Below, piece after piece: positions 1-8,637 of a DNA stretch of 64,000 nt. The notes under the pieces were generated by a model. It had not been told where the DNA came from and did not search any database. It saw only the letters and a program-made list of their open reading frames with translations. The position numbers were made by a program, and so were the translations under genes. Numbering within the stretch: position 1 is the first letter of the stretch; each line of letters begins with the position of its first letter. The DNA is from Tibeticola sediminis. GTDB taxonomy: Bacteria > Pseudomonadota > Gammaproteobacteria > Burkholderiales > Burkholderiaceae_C. The stretch spans positions 69,501 through 133,500 of the forward strand of contig NZ_RKQL01000004.1 in NCBI RefSeq assembly GCF_003843835.1. The letters run 5' to 3'.

Positions 1-1469
1 CAGGCCGCCACGAGCGCCAGCGCGCACAGCGCCGCGAGCAGTATGAACACCTCGTCGAAGGCCGCCAAGCGCGCGGCACTCGGGCCGGGCTGGGCGAGCG
101 TTGCACCGTGGGCGGCCAGGCGCCATTCGAGCACGATGCCGCAGAGGCTCACGCCCACGGCGCCGCCGAGCATGCGCATGAAATTGATGACGCTCGAGCC
201 CTGCGGAATCAGCTCGTGCGGCAGCCCCCGCATGGCGCCGAGGTTCAGCGAGGGCAGGATGAAACCCAGCCCGATGCGCCCCAGAATCGCATCGGCCATC
301 AGCCAGCCGATCGCACTCGCGGGGCCGAGCGTAGGCATCAGCGCAAACGATGCGGCCAGCAAGGCGAGCCCGAAGCTCACCAAGCGGTGCGTGGGCTGCT
401 GGTCGGCCAAGCGCCCGACCAGCGCAATCGCCACCGCGAGCACGATGCCCGCCGGCAGCAAAATGGTGCCCACAAAGGCGGGCGTGAGCCCAAGACCCAT
501 CTGCATGTAGACCGGCAGCAGATAGGTCGAGCCAAACAGCGCCGTGCCGTAGATGAAGGCCACGATGGCGCCAAACGCAAACGGCCGGTGCCCGAACAAG
601 CGCAGATTCATGAGCGGCGGCGGAGCCGGGGGTAACTGAGTGGCCGGGTGCGCATGGCGGCGCAGCAGCCGACGCTGCCAGAGCACGAAGCCCAGCGTGC
701 TCGCCGCGGCCCCGCCGAGCAGCGCCGCGGCTTCGCCCCGCGGGCCGCCGTGCAGCGCCACGAGGCCGTTGAGCAGCGCGAGCGTGGCTCCGCTGGCCAG
801 TGCCAGACCCACGCCGTCGAAGCCGGCCGAGCGACCCGCCGCGACGCCGCCCGGCGCCGTGACCGGCACGTAACGGCGCGCCAGGGCGAGCGAGAGCAGG
901 CACAGCGGCACCACCATGAAAAAGATCGAACGCCAGCCCAACGCATCGACCAACACCCCGCCCACACTCGGCCCGAGCGCGGGCGCCAGCACCACGCCCA
1001 TGCCAAAGAGCCCGCTGGCGCGCCCTTGTTCCTCAGGCGCGAAGGCACGCAGGATGATGATGGCCGGAATCGGCTGCACCACGCCGGCGGCCAAGCCTTC
1101 CGCCACGCGCGCCGCCAACACCAGCCCAAACGCATTCGCCAGCCCCCCGACCACCCCGCCGGCGAGCAGCAACCCCATGCACAGCCCGTAGGTGCGCCGA
1201 TAACCGAGCCGCGCGAGCAGCCAGGGCGTGGTGAGCATCGACACCGTCATCGCCACCATGAAGCCGCTGGTGACCCATTGCGCGCGCTCCTGCCCGAGCC
1301 CAAAGTGCCGCGACAGGTCCGGAATGGCCACGTTCACGACCGTCGACGACATGACGGATGCCATCGTGCCCACCATCACCGTCAGCAGCAAAAGCCAGCG
1401 GTAGCGCGCACCGTGCCGCGCTTGCAGCGCAGCGAGGGTTCCGGCTTCGGCGGTGCCAGCACCACTCAT
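1..1469 (-). CDS. MFS drug-efflux transporter, DHA2 (EmrB/QacA) type, 3' end off the window
   Basis: Inner-membrane proton-driven multidrug efflux permease by family. Reading the minus strand from ATG 1469 gives an uninterrupted frame to base 1 (about 489 codons) with many hydrophobic helices. The N-terminus has the DHA2-like stretch ASVMSSTVVNVAIPDLS in helix 1, then QWVTSGFMVAMTVSML, RLGYRRTYG after helix 2 and PALGPSVGGVLVD in helix 5. DHA2 members have 14 helices and about 480-520 residues, so most of the protein is present. The start overlaps the stop of the upstream Cys-rich gene (ATGA), indicating translational coupling. Substrate cannot be told from sequence. Confidence 0.85.
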   Translation of the reverse strand, partial: MSGAGTAEAGTLAALQARHGARYRWLLLLTVMVGTMASVMSSTVVNVAIPDLSRHFGLGQERAQWVTSGFMVAMTVSMLTTPWLLARLGYRRTYGLCMGLLLAGGVVGGLANAFGLVLAARVAEGLAAGVVQPIPAIIILRAFAPEEQGRASGLFGMGVVLAPALGPSVGGVLVDALGWRSIFFMVVPLCLLSLALARRYVPVTAPGGVAAGRSAGFDGVGLALASGATLALLNGLVALHGGPRGEAAALLGGAAASTLGFVLWQRRLLRRHAHPATQLPPAPPPLMNLRLFGHRPFAFGAIVAFIYGTALFGSTYLLPVYMQMGLGLTPAFVGTILLPAGIVLAVAIALVGRLADQQPTHRLVSFGLALLAASFALMPTLGPASAIGWLMADAILGRIGLGFILPSLNLGAMRGLPHELIPQGSSVINFMRMLGGAVGVSLCGIVLEWRLAAHGATLAQPGPSAARLAAFDEVFILLAALCALALVAA

Positions 1470-1726
1470 CTGCGGCCCTCGCCAACGGCATCGGGTGGTG
1501 CCGCGCCCGCACACGCCGCGCAGACGCAAGCCTTGCCGCGCGCTGCGGCGGGAATGCGCGCGAGCAGCTCGGCGCTGAAGCTCGCACGGGTGCACCAGCA
1601 GGGGGGCTGCGGCTCACCGCCCGCGCGCTCGAGCGCCATCGCGCAGCCGTTGGGCTGGCCACACACCGGGCATCGGCCGGGGTCTGGGGCGGGCACAAGA
1701 TTAGAAACTGCGGTGTTCATTGGCAC
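1466..1726 (-). CDS. small cysteine-rich CWC-type protein
   Basis: Protein of 86 residues with a CPVCG pair near residue 20, then PPCWC around residue 43 and CVCAAC around residue 67. This spacing fits the Cys_rich_CWC family, small proteins presumed to bind metal, function unknown. A second ATG lies two codons downstream and could be the true start. Its TGA overlaps the ATG of the MFS gene, so the two are probably one transcript. The stop of the LysR gene upstream on the same strand lies only 3 bp before this start. Confidence 0.7.
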   Translation of the reverse strand: MPMNTAVSNLVPAPDPGRCPVCGQPNGCAMALERAGGEPQPPCWCTRASFSAELLARIPAAARGKACVCAACAGAAPPDAVGEGRR

Positions 1727-1729
1727 AGT

Positions 1730-2689
1730 TTAGGCCGCCGCCGCATCAGACCCTCGCACGCCGGCGTGGGCTTGCACCAGACACGCGCGGAGCAAGGCGG
1801 TGGCGCGCGAAGGCGCGGGCGAGCGGCGGGTGATGGCCGAGAACACGCAGTCGTAACCCAGGCGCTCGGGGGCCAGCGCGCGCATGCGGCCCGACTGCAC
1901 GAAGGCGGCGGCGTAGTGGTCGGGCAGGAAGCCGATGAAGGCGCCGCTCAGGATCAGCGTGGCCACCGCCTCTTGATCAAAGCCGGTGGCCGCGCGCTTC
2001 CAGCCGCGCGCATGCACCACCTCCATGTTGGGCGAGTGGTAGCCCAGGCCGGCAAACGCGTGGGCGCCCACACTCGTCCAGTCGAGGGTGGCGTCGTCCG
2101 CGCCCCAGAGCGGATGCGTCACGCCGCAGTAGAGCCGCATGGTTTCGCCAAAGAGTTCGTCGTAGCGCAGGCTTTGCGAGCGGCGGTGCTCGGGGATGAT
2201 GCCGAGCTGAAACTGGCCGTCCATCACGCCGCGCTCGATGGCGCTGAGCGTGCCCACATGCAGATTCAGATGCACGTCGCTGGCCTGCGCGCGAAAGGCC
2301 GCCAGCGCCTGCGCGATCTGCGCCGCCGGGTTGCTGGCGGTTTTGTCGAACAGCGCCACATGCAGTTCGCCACCCATGCGTTGGTGCAGGTCGTCGATGC
2401 TGGCGCGGAAGGCGTCGGTGGCGGCGAGCAGGCGCAGCGTTTCGGCATGCACGCGCTCGCCCTCGGGCGTGAGCGCAAAGCCGCCGCGCCCCCGCCGGCA
2501 CAGCGTCAGGCCCAGCCGCGTCTCCAGGTCTTTGATGTGGCGGCTGATGGTGGAGGTGGCGATGTTGAGTTCGAGCTCGGCCGCGGCCATGCCGCCGCAG
2601 TCGGCCACGGCGCGAAAGACGCGCAAAAGGCGGATGTCCGCGTCACTGAGAGCGCCCAGCACGGCCCGGCGTGGTGGCTTTACTTGCAT
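1730..2689 (-). CDS. LysR-family transcriptional regulator
   Basis: Protein of 319 residues with an N-terminal winged helix-turn-helix (LLRVFRAVADCGGMAAAELE followed by TSTISRHIKDLETRLG) and a LysR substrate-binding domain. It is divergent from the transaminase gene at 2788, with 98 bp between start codons. LysR proteins commonly control the divergent operon, so it probably responds to an omega-amino acid such as beta-alanine (inference from neighbours). A perfect palindrome in the shared intergenic region is a candidate operator. Confidence 0.88.
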   Translation of the reverse strand: MQVKPPRRAVLGALSDADIRLLRVFRAVADCGGMAAAELELNIATSTISRHIKDLETRLGLTLCRRGRGGFALTPEGERVHAETLRLLAATDAFRASIDDLHQRMGGELHVALFDKTASNPAAQIAQALAAFRAQASDVHLNLHVGTLSAIERGVMDGQFQLGIIPEHRRSQSLRYDELFGETMRLYCGVTHPLWGADDATLDWTSVGAHAFAGLGYHSPNMEVVHARGWKRAATGFDQEAVATLILSGAFIGFLPDHYAAAFVQSGRMRALAPERLGYDCVFSAITRRSPAPSRATALLRACLVQAHAGVRGSDAAAA

Positions 2690-2735
2690 GAAACGTCAAG
2701 TGAACATGGATGAATGATGATTTACAAGAGTATCG

Positions 2736-2753
2736 GCGGATTCGAGAATCCGC
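2736..2753. promoter_or_regulatory. perfect palindrome in the divergent LysR/transaminase promoter region
   Basis: GCGGATTCGAGAATCCGC has two perfect 8-bp arms around a 2-bp centre. It lies 35 bp upstream of the transaminase start and 46 bp upstream of the regulator start. Position and symmetry suit a regulator-binding site. It could also be an RNA hairpin in the transaminase leader. Confidence 0.5.
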
Positions 2754-2787
2754 GCATTGCTTCCACTCTCCCCCGGAGCCCGCCGCC

Positions 2788-4164
2788 ATGGACCTCACCG
2801 ACGCCCAAGCCCTCAGCACGGTGCCCGTGCGCACCGACGCCGACTGGCTGGCCGCGCACTGGATGCCCTTCACCGGCAACCGCGAATTCAAAGCGCACCC
2901 GCGCCTGATGGTGGCCGCCGAAGGCGCGTACTACCGCGACGCCGACGGCAGACGCATCTTCGACGGCCTCTCCGGCCTGTGGTGCACGGGCCTGGGCCAC
3001 GGCCGGCGCGAGATCAGCGCGGCGGTGGCGCGGCAAGTCGCGCAGCTCGACTACTCGCCGGCGTTTCAGTTCGGCCATCCGCTCTCATTCGCGCTGGCCA
3101 ACCGCATCGTGGCGTTCATGCCGCCGGGGCTCAACCGGGTGTTCTTCGCCGGCTCGGGGTCCGAAGCGGCCGACACCGCGCTCAAGATGGCGCGCGCCTA
3201 TTGGCGAGCCCGCGGCCAGGCGAGCAAGACGCGGCTCATTGGGCGCGAGAAGGGCTACCACGGCGTGAACTTCGGCGGCATCTCGGTCGGCGGCATCGTC
3301 GGCAACCGCAAAACCTTTGGCCAAGGCGTCGAGGCCGACCATCTGCCGCACACGCAGCCGCCCGCGGGCAGCTTTTTCCGCGGCCAACCGCCGGCCGAGC
3401 CGCAAGGCACCTACGCCGGCGCGGCGCTGGCCGACCGGCTGCTCGACCTGATCAACCTGCACGACGCGAGCAACATCGCCGCCGTGATCGTGGAGCCGTT
3501 TTCCGGGTCAGCCGGCGTGGTCATTCCGCCGGTGGGCTATCTGCAACGGCTGCGCGAGATTTGCACCCAGCACGACATTCTGCTGATCTTCGACGAGGTC
3601 ATCACCGGCTTCGGCCGCGCGGGCGCGTGGACCGGGGCTGAAGCCTTCGGCGTCGTGCCCGACATCCTCAACATCGCCAAGCAGGTCACCAACGGCGCGC
3701 AGCCGCTCGGCGCGGTGGTGGCGCGGCAGGAGATCTACGACACCTTCATGGCCGCCGGCGGGCCCGAGTACTTGCTTGAGTTCGCCCACGGCTACACCTA
3801 CTCGGCCCACCCCGTGGCCTGCGCCGCGGGACTGGCCGCGCTCGACCTGCTCGAACGCGAAGACGCCGTGGGCCGTGTGCGCGAGCTCGCGCCGCGCTTC
3901 GAAGCGGCGGTCCACGGCCTGCGCGGCGCGCGGCATGTGGCCGACATCCGCAACTACGGCCTGGCCGCCGGCTTCACGCTGGCCGCGCACCCGGGCGAGC
4001 CCGCGCGCCGGCCCTTCGAGGTGGCCATGGCCATGCTCCAGAAAGGCTTCTATGTGCGCTACGGCGGCGACACCATCCAGCTCGCGCCGCCCTTCATCAG
4101 CACCGAAGCCGAGATCGACCGCTTGGTCGACGCCCTCGGCGAGACGCTGAACGAAACTGCATGA
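2788..4164 (+). CDS. omega-amino acid (beta-alanine)--pyruvate transaminase, class III PLP enzyme
   Basis: Cytosolic PLP-dependent aminotransferase expected to move the amino group of beta-alanine or a related omega-amino acid to pyruvate. From ATG 2788, which has a CCGGAG ribosome site 11 bp upstream, the protein is 458 residues, usual for the family. An in-frame ATG at 2710 is less likely because it would run through the intergenic palindrome. The N-terminal WMPFTGNREFK, the PLP region GSGSEAADTALKMA, the acidic motif LIFDEVITGFGR and the Schiff-base lysine K298 (NIAKQVTNG) are all present. The next gene encodes malonate/methylmalonate semialdehyde dehydrogenase, which would take malonic semialdehyde to acetyl-CoA, so the pair forms a beta-alanine degradation route. 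The exact substrate is inferred from this pairing. Confidence 0.88.
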   Translation: MDLTDAQALSTVPVRTDADWLAAHWMPFTGNREFKAHPRLMVAAEGAYYRDADGRRIFDGLSGLWCTGLGHGRREISAAVARQVAQLDYSPAFQFGHPLSFALANRIVAFMPPGLNRVFFAGSGSEAADTALKMARAYWRARGQASKTRLIGREKGYHGVNFGGISVGGIVGNRKTFGQGVEADHLPHTQPPAGSFFRGQPPAEPQGTYAGAALADRLLDLINLHDASNIAAVIVEPFSGSAGVVIPPVGYLQRLREICTQHDILLIFDEVITGFGRAGAWTGAEAFGVVPDILNIAKQVTNGAQPLGAVVARQEIYDTFMAAGGPEYLLEFAHGYTYSAHPVACAAGLAALDLLEREDAVGRVRELAPRFEAAVHGLRGARHVADIRNYGLAAGFTLAAHPGEPARRPFEVAMAMLQKGFYVRYGGDTIQLAPPFISTEAEIDRLVDALGETLNETA

Positions 4165-4167
4165 TCA

Positions 4168-4218
4168 TTTTTTGATAGCACCGACTCACCATTTCACGCT
4201 GGGGGATCAGGCAAAAGG
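4168..4218 (+). repeat. RC dispersed repeat, copy 1
   Basis: TTTTTTGATAGC, a variable stretch, then CCATTTCACGCTGGGGG and GGCAAAAGG. It belongs to a roughly 50-bp family with five further copies in this window. It begins 4 bp after the transaminase stop. The rest of the 243-bp gap before mmsA shows no further clear signal. Confidence 0.7.
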
Positions 4219-4407
4219 CTCAACCATCAGGCTTCAGGGCCCGTGCGGCGGCCTGCCACGGCCTACCCCGCCCACAGCCTGCGAACAGCTTGTACATAGG
4301 CCGCAGGGGGCATATGCGCACGCCACCCCCAGATTGTCCACAGCCTTGTCCCCAGCGCCCGCGATTTCTCTGACCCACGTTGCTCTTCTTTCGCCCCTCC
4401 GTTTGCC

Positions 4408-5907
4408 ATGAACACCGTGCTCCACCTCATCGACGGCCAGCTCGTTCCGGGCGGCAGCCGCAGCGCCCCCGTCTACAACCCGGCCACCGGCGCCGTGATC
4501 CGTGAAGTCGCGCTGGCCGACACGACCACCGTGCAACGCGCCATCGAATCCGCGCAGGAGGCCTTCCCCGCCTGGCGCAACACGCCGCCGCTCAAGCGCG
4601 CGCGCATCCTGAGCCGGCTCAAAGAGCTGCTCGAGCAAAACGCTGAGAAGATTTGCGCCCTCATCACCGAAGAACACGGCAAGGTGCTGGCCGACGCCAT
4701 GGGCGAGCTGCAGCGCGGCATCGAGAACGTGGAATACGCCAGCTGGGCGCCCGAGCTGCTCAAGGGCGAACACAGTCGCAACGTCGGCCCGGGCATCGAT
4801 TCGTGGAGCGAACATCAGGCGCTGGGCGTCACCGCCGGTATCACGCCCTTCAACTTCCCGGCCATGGTGCCGCTGTGGATGTGGCCCATGGCGGTCGCCT
4901 GCGGCAACACCTTCGTGCTCAAGCCGTCCGAGCGCGACCCGTCGTCGGCGCTGCTCGTTGCCGAACTGGCGCTCGCCGCAGGCCTGCCGCCGGGCGTGCT
5001 CAACGTGGTGCACGGCGACAAGGAAGCGGTGGCCACGCTGCTCACCGATCCGCGGGTCAAGGCGGTAAGCTTCGTGGGCTCCACGCCGATTGCGGAATAT
5101 GTCTACGCCACCGGCTGCGCGCACGGTAAGCGCGTGCAGGCGCTGGGCGGCGCGAAGAACCACGCCGTCGTCATGCCCGATGCCGACATCCCCAACGCGG
5201 TCAGTGCCCTCATGGGCGCGGCCTATGGCTCCTGCGGCGAACGCTGCATGGCCGTGCCGCTGGCCGTGTGCGTGGGCGAGGCGACGGCGGACGCGGTGGT
5301 GGCCGCGCTGCAGGCCGAGATCGCCAAGATGAAGGTCGGCCCCGGCGCCGCACCCGGCGTGGACATGGGGCCGCTCGTGACGAAGGCGCATTTCGAGAAA
5401 GTGCGCGGCTATGTCGACCAGGGTGTGGCCGAGGGCGCCACGCTGGTCGTCGATGGCCGCGGCGTGCAGGTGCCCGGCTTTGAAGGCGGTTACTACCTTG
5501 GCGCCTGCCTGTTCGACCACGTCAAACCCCATATGCGCATTTACCGCGAGGAGATCTTCGGCCCGGTGCTCGGCGTGGTGCGCGTGCAGAGCCTGCAAGA
5601 GGCGATGGAACTGATCGACGCGCACGAATACGGCAACGGCACCTGCATCTTCACCCGCGATGGCGAGGCCGCGCGGCACTTCTCCGACCACATCCAGGTC
5701 GGCATGGTCGGCATCAACGTGCCGCTGCCCGTGCCCGTGGCCTACCACTCCTTCGGCGGCTGGAAGCGCAGCCTGTTCGGCGACCTGCACGCCTACGGCC
5801 CCGACGCCGTGCGCTTCTACACCAAGCGCAAAACCATCACCCAACGCTGGCCCAGCGCCGGCGTGCGCGAGGGCACGGTGTTCAGCTTCCCGAGCAGCAG
5901 CCGGTAA
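4408..5907 (+). CDS. mmsA: CoA-acylating methylmalonate/malonate semialdehyde dehydrogenase
   Basis: NAD-dependent, CoA-acylating aldehyde dehydrogenase converting (methyl)malonic semialdehyde to propionyl-CoA or acetyl-CoA with loss of CO2. The 499-residue length matches MmsA. Diagnostic features are TAGITPFNFPAMVPLWMWP, the NAD-binding FVGSTPIAEYVY, and YGSCGERCMA with C280 as the expected catalytic cysteine (C276 also nearby). The C-terminal SFGGWKRSLFGD is typical. Downstream of the transaminase on the same strand, it completes a likely beta-alanine (or beta-aminoisobutyrate) pathway. Confidence 0.93.
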   Translation: MNTVLHLIDGQLVPGGSRSAPVYNPATGAVIREVALADTTTVQRAIESAQEAFPAWRNTPPLKRARILSRLKELLEQNAEKICALITEEHGKVLADAMGELQRGIENVEYASWAPELLKGEHSRNVGPGIDSWSEHQALGVTAGITPFNFPAMVPLWMWPMAVACGNTFVLKPSERDPSSALLVAELALAAGLPPGVLNVVHGDKEAVATLLTDPRVKAVSFVGSTPIAEYVYATGCAHGKRVQALGGAKNHAVVMPDADIPNAVSALMGAAYGSCGERCMAVPLAVCVGEATADAVVAALQAEIAKMKVGPGAAPGVDMGPLVTKAHFEKVRGYVDQGVAEGATLVVDGRGVQVPGFEGGYYLGACLFDHVKPHMRIYREEIFGPVLGVVRVQSLQEAMELIDAHEYGNGTCIFTRDGEAARHFSDHIQVGMVGINVPLPVPVAYHSFGGWKRSLFGDLHAYGPDAVRFYTKRKTITQRWPSAGVREGTVFSFPSSSR

Positions 5908-5929
5908 GGGCAACGCGCTCGGAGCTGCC

Positions 5930-6469
5930 CTACCGCCCGGAGCCGCCAGGCAGCATTCGGCGCAGCGTGTCGTCGCGCAGCACCGCGTGGTGCAGCAGCG
6001 CGGCCGCGGTGTGCAGGCCAGCGGCCGCAATGAACAGCTGCCCCAGCGCTTCGTGGGTGCGGCCCAGCGCGCGAACCCAGGCGCTCGATCCGTTGGGCAA
6101 AGGCAGGCTCCAACCCAGGACGCTGAAATGCACGGCCTCGTGCGCCAGCGCGCACCATCCCGCCAGCGGCACGAGGAGCATGAGCGCATAGAGGCCCGCC
6201 TGCAGGAATGCCGCGGCCCGTCGCGGCCACACAGCGCCCGGCAGCGGTGCCGGAGCCCCCAGCACCAGCCGCAGCGGCACACGCAGCACCAGCAAAGCCG
6301 CCACGGTCAGACCGCAGGCGACATGCACTTGGCCGAGCAGCGCTTCCCACATCGATTCCGCCTCCGTCGGGTCGCCACCGGTCACATACGCAAGCGCTAC
6401 GGCCAGCGCCATGAGCCAGTGCAGAAAGATGAGGGGGCGGGGGTAACGTGCGGTCGAGGTTGGGCGCAT
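5930..6469 (-). CDS. cytochrome b561 family protein
   Basis: Small inner-membrane di-haem cytochrome of the bacterial b561 type, an electron carrier for quinol or superoxide chemistry in characterised relatives. With ATG 6469 it has 179 residues and four hydrophobic helices. Histidines at IFLHWLMA, GQVHVACG, GRTHEALG and GLHTAAALLHH are the likely haem ligands. An in-frame GTG at 6490 would add seven residues; the ATG gives the usual N-terminus. It converges with mmsA, 22 bp apart. Confidence 0.85.
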   Translation of the reverse strand: MRPTSTARYPRPLIFLHWLMALAVALAYVTGGDPTEAESMWEALLGQVHVACGLTVAALLVLRVPLRLVLGAPAPLPGAVWPRRAAAFLQAGLYALMLLVPLAGWCALAHEAVHFSVLGWSLPLPNGSSAWVRALGRTHEALGQLFIAAAGLHTAAALLHHAVLRDDTLRRMLPGGSGR

Positions 6470-6540
6470 GGCAGGTTGTCGCAGATACACAGATGCATGG
6501 ATGGAGCCGCGATGCTACGCAACCAGGCTGAGCCTGGCCT

Positions 6541-6613
6541 TATCCCCCGCCAATCTGTCTGTCGGGACGAGCCGCATCCAGGGCCCGCCCAACGGCCGGA
6601 CTTGGGCTCAGCA
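6541..6613. repeat. degenerate partial R2 repeat
   Basis: The right part (CGCCCAACGGCCGGACTTGG) resembles the R2 terminal segment CGCCCAACTGCCGGATTTAG. It runs into the stop codon region of rsmI. The left arm is not recognisable, so this is called with modest confidence. Confidence 0.4.
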
Positions 6614-7525
6614 TTCCGCCCGCAGCCGCAGCGCCGCGTCGTACAGCGTGTTGCGTGGTGCGCCGGTGATTTCGGCGGCGAGCCGCACGGCGGTTTTGAG
6701 GGGCAGCTCCGCCAGCAGCAGCCGCAGCACGCGCAGCGGCTCGTCGAGCGCGCGCTCGGCCTGCGGCGCGGGATGCAGCACGATGACGAACTCGCCGCGT
6801 TGGCGGTTGGGGTCGGCCGAGAGCCAAGCCGCCAGCTCCTGCGCGGGCAGGGTCGCGATGTCTTCGAACTGCTTGGTCAACTCGCGCGCCAACGTCACCG
6901 GCCGTGCACCGAAAATCTGCAAGGCTTGCGCCAGAGCGGCGATGCGGTGCGGGGCTTCGAGCAGCACGACGGCCCGCGGCTCGGTGAGCAGCGCTTGCAG
7001 TGCGGCGGCACGTTCGCCCGGCTTGGTGGGCAAAAAGCCCTCGAACACGAAGCGCCCGTCACCCGTCACGCCCGCGGCGCTCAGAGCCGTCGTGATGCTG
7101 CTCGCGCCGGGCAGCGGCACCACGCGCAGGCCCGCGTCCCGCACCGCCGCGGCCAGCCGCGCCCCAGGGTCGCTGATGCCCGGCGTGCCGGCGTCGGACA
7201 CATAGGCCACGCGCTGCCCCTCACGCAGCCGCTCCACCACGGCTTGCGCGGCTTCGGCCTCGTTGTGTTCATGCACGGCGAGCAGGCTTGGGCTTGGGCG
7301 CTCGAGCCCCCAGGCGCGCAGCAGGCTGCGGGTGTGGCGCGTATCCTCGCACGCCACCGCATCGGCCTGGGCCAACAGATGCAGCGCGCGCAAGCTGATG
7401 TCGGCAAGGTTGCCGATGGGCGTCGCGACGATATAGAGGACGCCGCCGGGGTGTTGCTGACCGACCGCGGCTGCCTCGGCCGCCGCGCGCGCCGGTGCGA
7501 AATTCGCGCTTACAGTTGCGCTCAC
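6608..7525 (-). CDS. rsmI: 16S rRNA (cytidine1402-2'-O)-methyltransferase
   Basis: SAM-dependent methyltransferase of the tetrapyrrole-methylase fold that 2'-O-methylates C1402 in the ribosomal P site. The core begins [19 protein letters not shown], followed by [20 protein letters not shown] and [16 protein letters not shown], all RsmI hallmarks. I chose GTG 7525 (305 residues) because the frame upstream overlaps yraN on the other strand and has no homology. The stop lies in a degenerate R2 repeat. It is divergent from yraN, the two start codons being 1 bp apart. Confidence 0.92.
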   Translation of the reverse strand: MSATVSANFAPARAAAEAAAVGQQHPGGVLYIVATPIGNLADISLRALHLLAQADAVACEDTRHTRSLLRAWGLERPSPSLLAVHEHNEAEAAQAVVERLREGQRVAYVSDAGTPGISDPGARLAAAVRDAGLRVVPLPGASSITTALSAAGVTGDGRFVFEGFLPTKPGERAAALQALLTEPRAVVLLEAPHRIAALAQALQIFGARPVTLARELTKQFEDIATLPAQELAAWLSADPNRQRGEFVIVLHPAPQAERALDEPLRVLRLLLAELPLKTAVRLAAEITGAPRNTLYDAALRLRAEC

Positions 7526-7526
7526 G

Positions 7527-7964
7527 ATGCCCTTTCCCGAGAAGAAGCCCCGAACCTGGAGCCGGCTCGGCCCGACCGCCGCACCGACCCCAGCCACGCC
7601 GACGAAGACCCGCGGCGATGCGGCCGAAGCGCAGGCGCTGGCCGCGCTGCAAGCGGCGGGCCTGCGGCTGTTGGCGCGCAATTATCGGACGCCGGGGCGC
7701 GGCGGCGGCGAAATCGACCTCATCATGGCCGAGCGCGACGGCACGCTGGTGTTCGTCGAGGTACGCGCACGCGCCAGCGATCGCCATGGCGGCGCCGCGG
7801 CCAGCATCTCGGCCGCCAAGCGCGAGCGCATCGTCTACGCCGCCAGGCACTATTTGCTACGGCTGCGCACGCCCCCGCCGTGCCGATTCGATGTGGTCGC
7901 CATCGGCCCGGGCGGCCTCGAATGGCTGCGCGGCGCGTTCGATGCCGAAGGGCACGGATTCTGA
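7527..7964 (+). CDS. UPF0102 / YraN family endonuclease-like protein
   Basis: Protein of 145 residues in the YraN (UPF0102) family, which has a Holliday-junction-resolvase/restriction-endonuclease-like fold and no settled function. Family signatures are [40 protein letters not shown] and VFVEVRAR; the E-x-D and V-E-V residues form the putative metal site. The first 28 residues are Pro/Ala-rich and not conserved. It opens a plus-strand group with the SIS and BON genes, the order known from enterobacteria (yraL-N-O-P) without lpoA. Confidence 0.9.
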   Translation: MPFPEKKPRTWSRLGPTAAPTPATPTKTRGDAAEAQALAALQAAGLRLLARNYRTPGRGGGEIDLIMAERDGTLVFVEVRARASDRHGGAAASISAAKRERIVYAARHYLLRLRTPPPCRFDVVAIGPGGLEWLRGAFDAEGHGF

Positions 7965-7978
7965 GCGCTCGCGGAGGC

Positions 7979-8026
7979 GCCCAGCCGGAATGCGCAACGC
8001 GCGAGGAACCGATTCAGCGTTGCCCT
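7979..8026. repeat. right half of an R1 repeat
   Basis: The segment ending GATTCAGCGTTGCCCTA matches the right end of the full R1 copies (CAGC..GGATGCGCGACGCGCG..GTTCAGCGTTGCCCTAA). It fills most of the gap between yraN and the SIS gene, ending 11 bp before the start codon. Confidence 0.7.
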
Positions 8027-8037
8027 ATCATCGCGCC

Positions 8038-8637
8038 ATGCCCGAGCATCTGATCCAGAAGCATTTCGTCGAAGCCGCGGACCTGCTGTATCCAGCATCG
8101 GAGCAACTCCCGAAGGGCGTGGCGGCGGCCGCTGAAGCCTTGGTGGCTGCGCTCACCTCGGGTGGCAAGGTGCTGATCGCAGGCGTGGGCAGCACCGCCC
8201 TGCTGGCACGCCATCTGGCCGGTTTGCTGGTGGGGGGATTCGAGCGCGAACGCCCGGAGCTGGCTGCCGTCGCCTTGAGCGAAGACCCCAGCTTCACCGT
8301 TGCAGCCACGACCGCCAACGCAGCGGGAACCGAACGCTTGGCGCGCCAGGTCCGAGCCCTGGGACTGGCGCCCGATGTCCTCGTGATTCTCGCGATGAGC
8401 GGCAATGAGCCGATGCTGCTGCGGGCGCTGGAAGTCGCGCATGAACGCGAGCTCAGCGTGGTCGCGATCACGGGGCAGGGCGGCGGTGCGCTTGCGCGCG
8501 GACTGCGCGAAACCGACGTCTGGCTTGGCGTGCCGCACGAGCGCAGCGCCCGTGTCTTCGAGGCCCAGACCTTGCTTCTGCACGCTTTGTGCGATGAACT
8601 CGACCTGCAACTGCTCGGCGAACCGGAGAACCCTTGA
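8038..8637 (+). CDS. SIS-domain protein, DiaA/GmhA-like
   Basis: Protein of 199 residues, a single sugar-isomerase (SIS) fold. In E. coli the gene at this place is diaA, which promotes DnaA assembly at oriC; a close relative, GmhA, is a heptose isomerase. The C-terminal VPHERSARVFEAQTLLLHAL matches the DiaA/GmhA family. The usual GNGGSAADAQH substrate loop reads AGVGSTALLARH here, so sugar isomerase activity is doubtful and a DiaA-like or other binding role is more likely. It overlaps the BON lipoprotein gene by one base (TGATG). Confidence 0.8.
   Translation: MPEHLIQKHFVEAADLLYPASEQLPKGVAAAAEALVAALTSGGKVLIAGVGSTALLARHLAGLLVGGFERERPELAAVALSEDPSFTVAATTANAAGTERLARQVRALGLAPDVLVILAMSGNEPMLLRALEVAHERELSVVAITGQGGGALARGLRETDVWLGVPHERSARVFEAQTLLLHALCDELDLQLLGEPENP

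Noticed and set aside
4334-4342. DnaA-box-like TTGTCCACA upstream of mmsA
   Set aside because: A single one-mismatch box without neighbours, A+T-rich region or origin genes; expected by chance.
5908-5932. Terminator between mmsA and the cytochrome b561 gene
   Set aside because: AGGGCA..TGCCCT can pair but there is no T run on either strand and the loop is long; it may be a worn R1 end.
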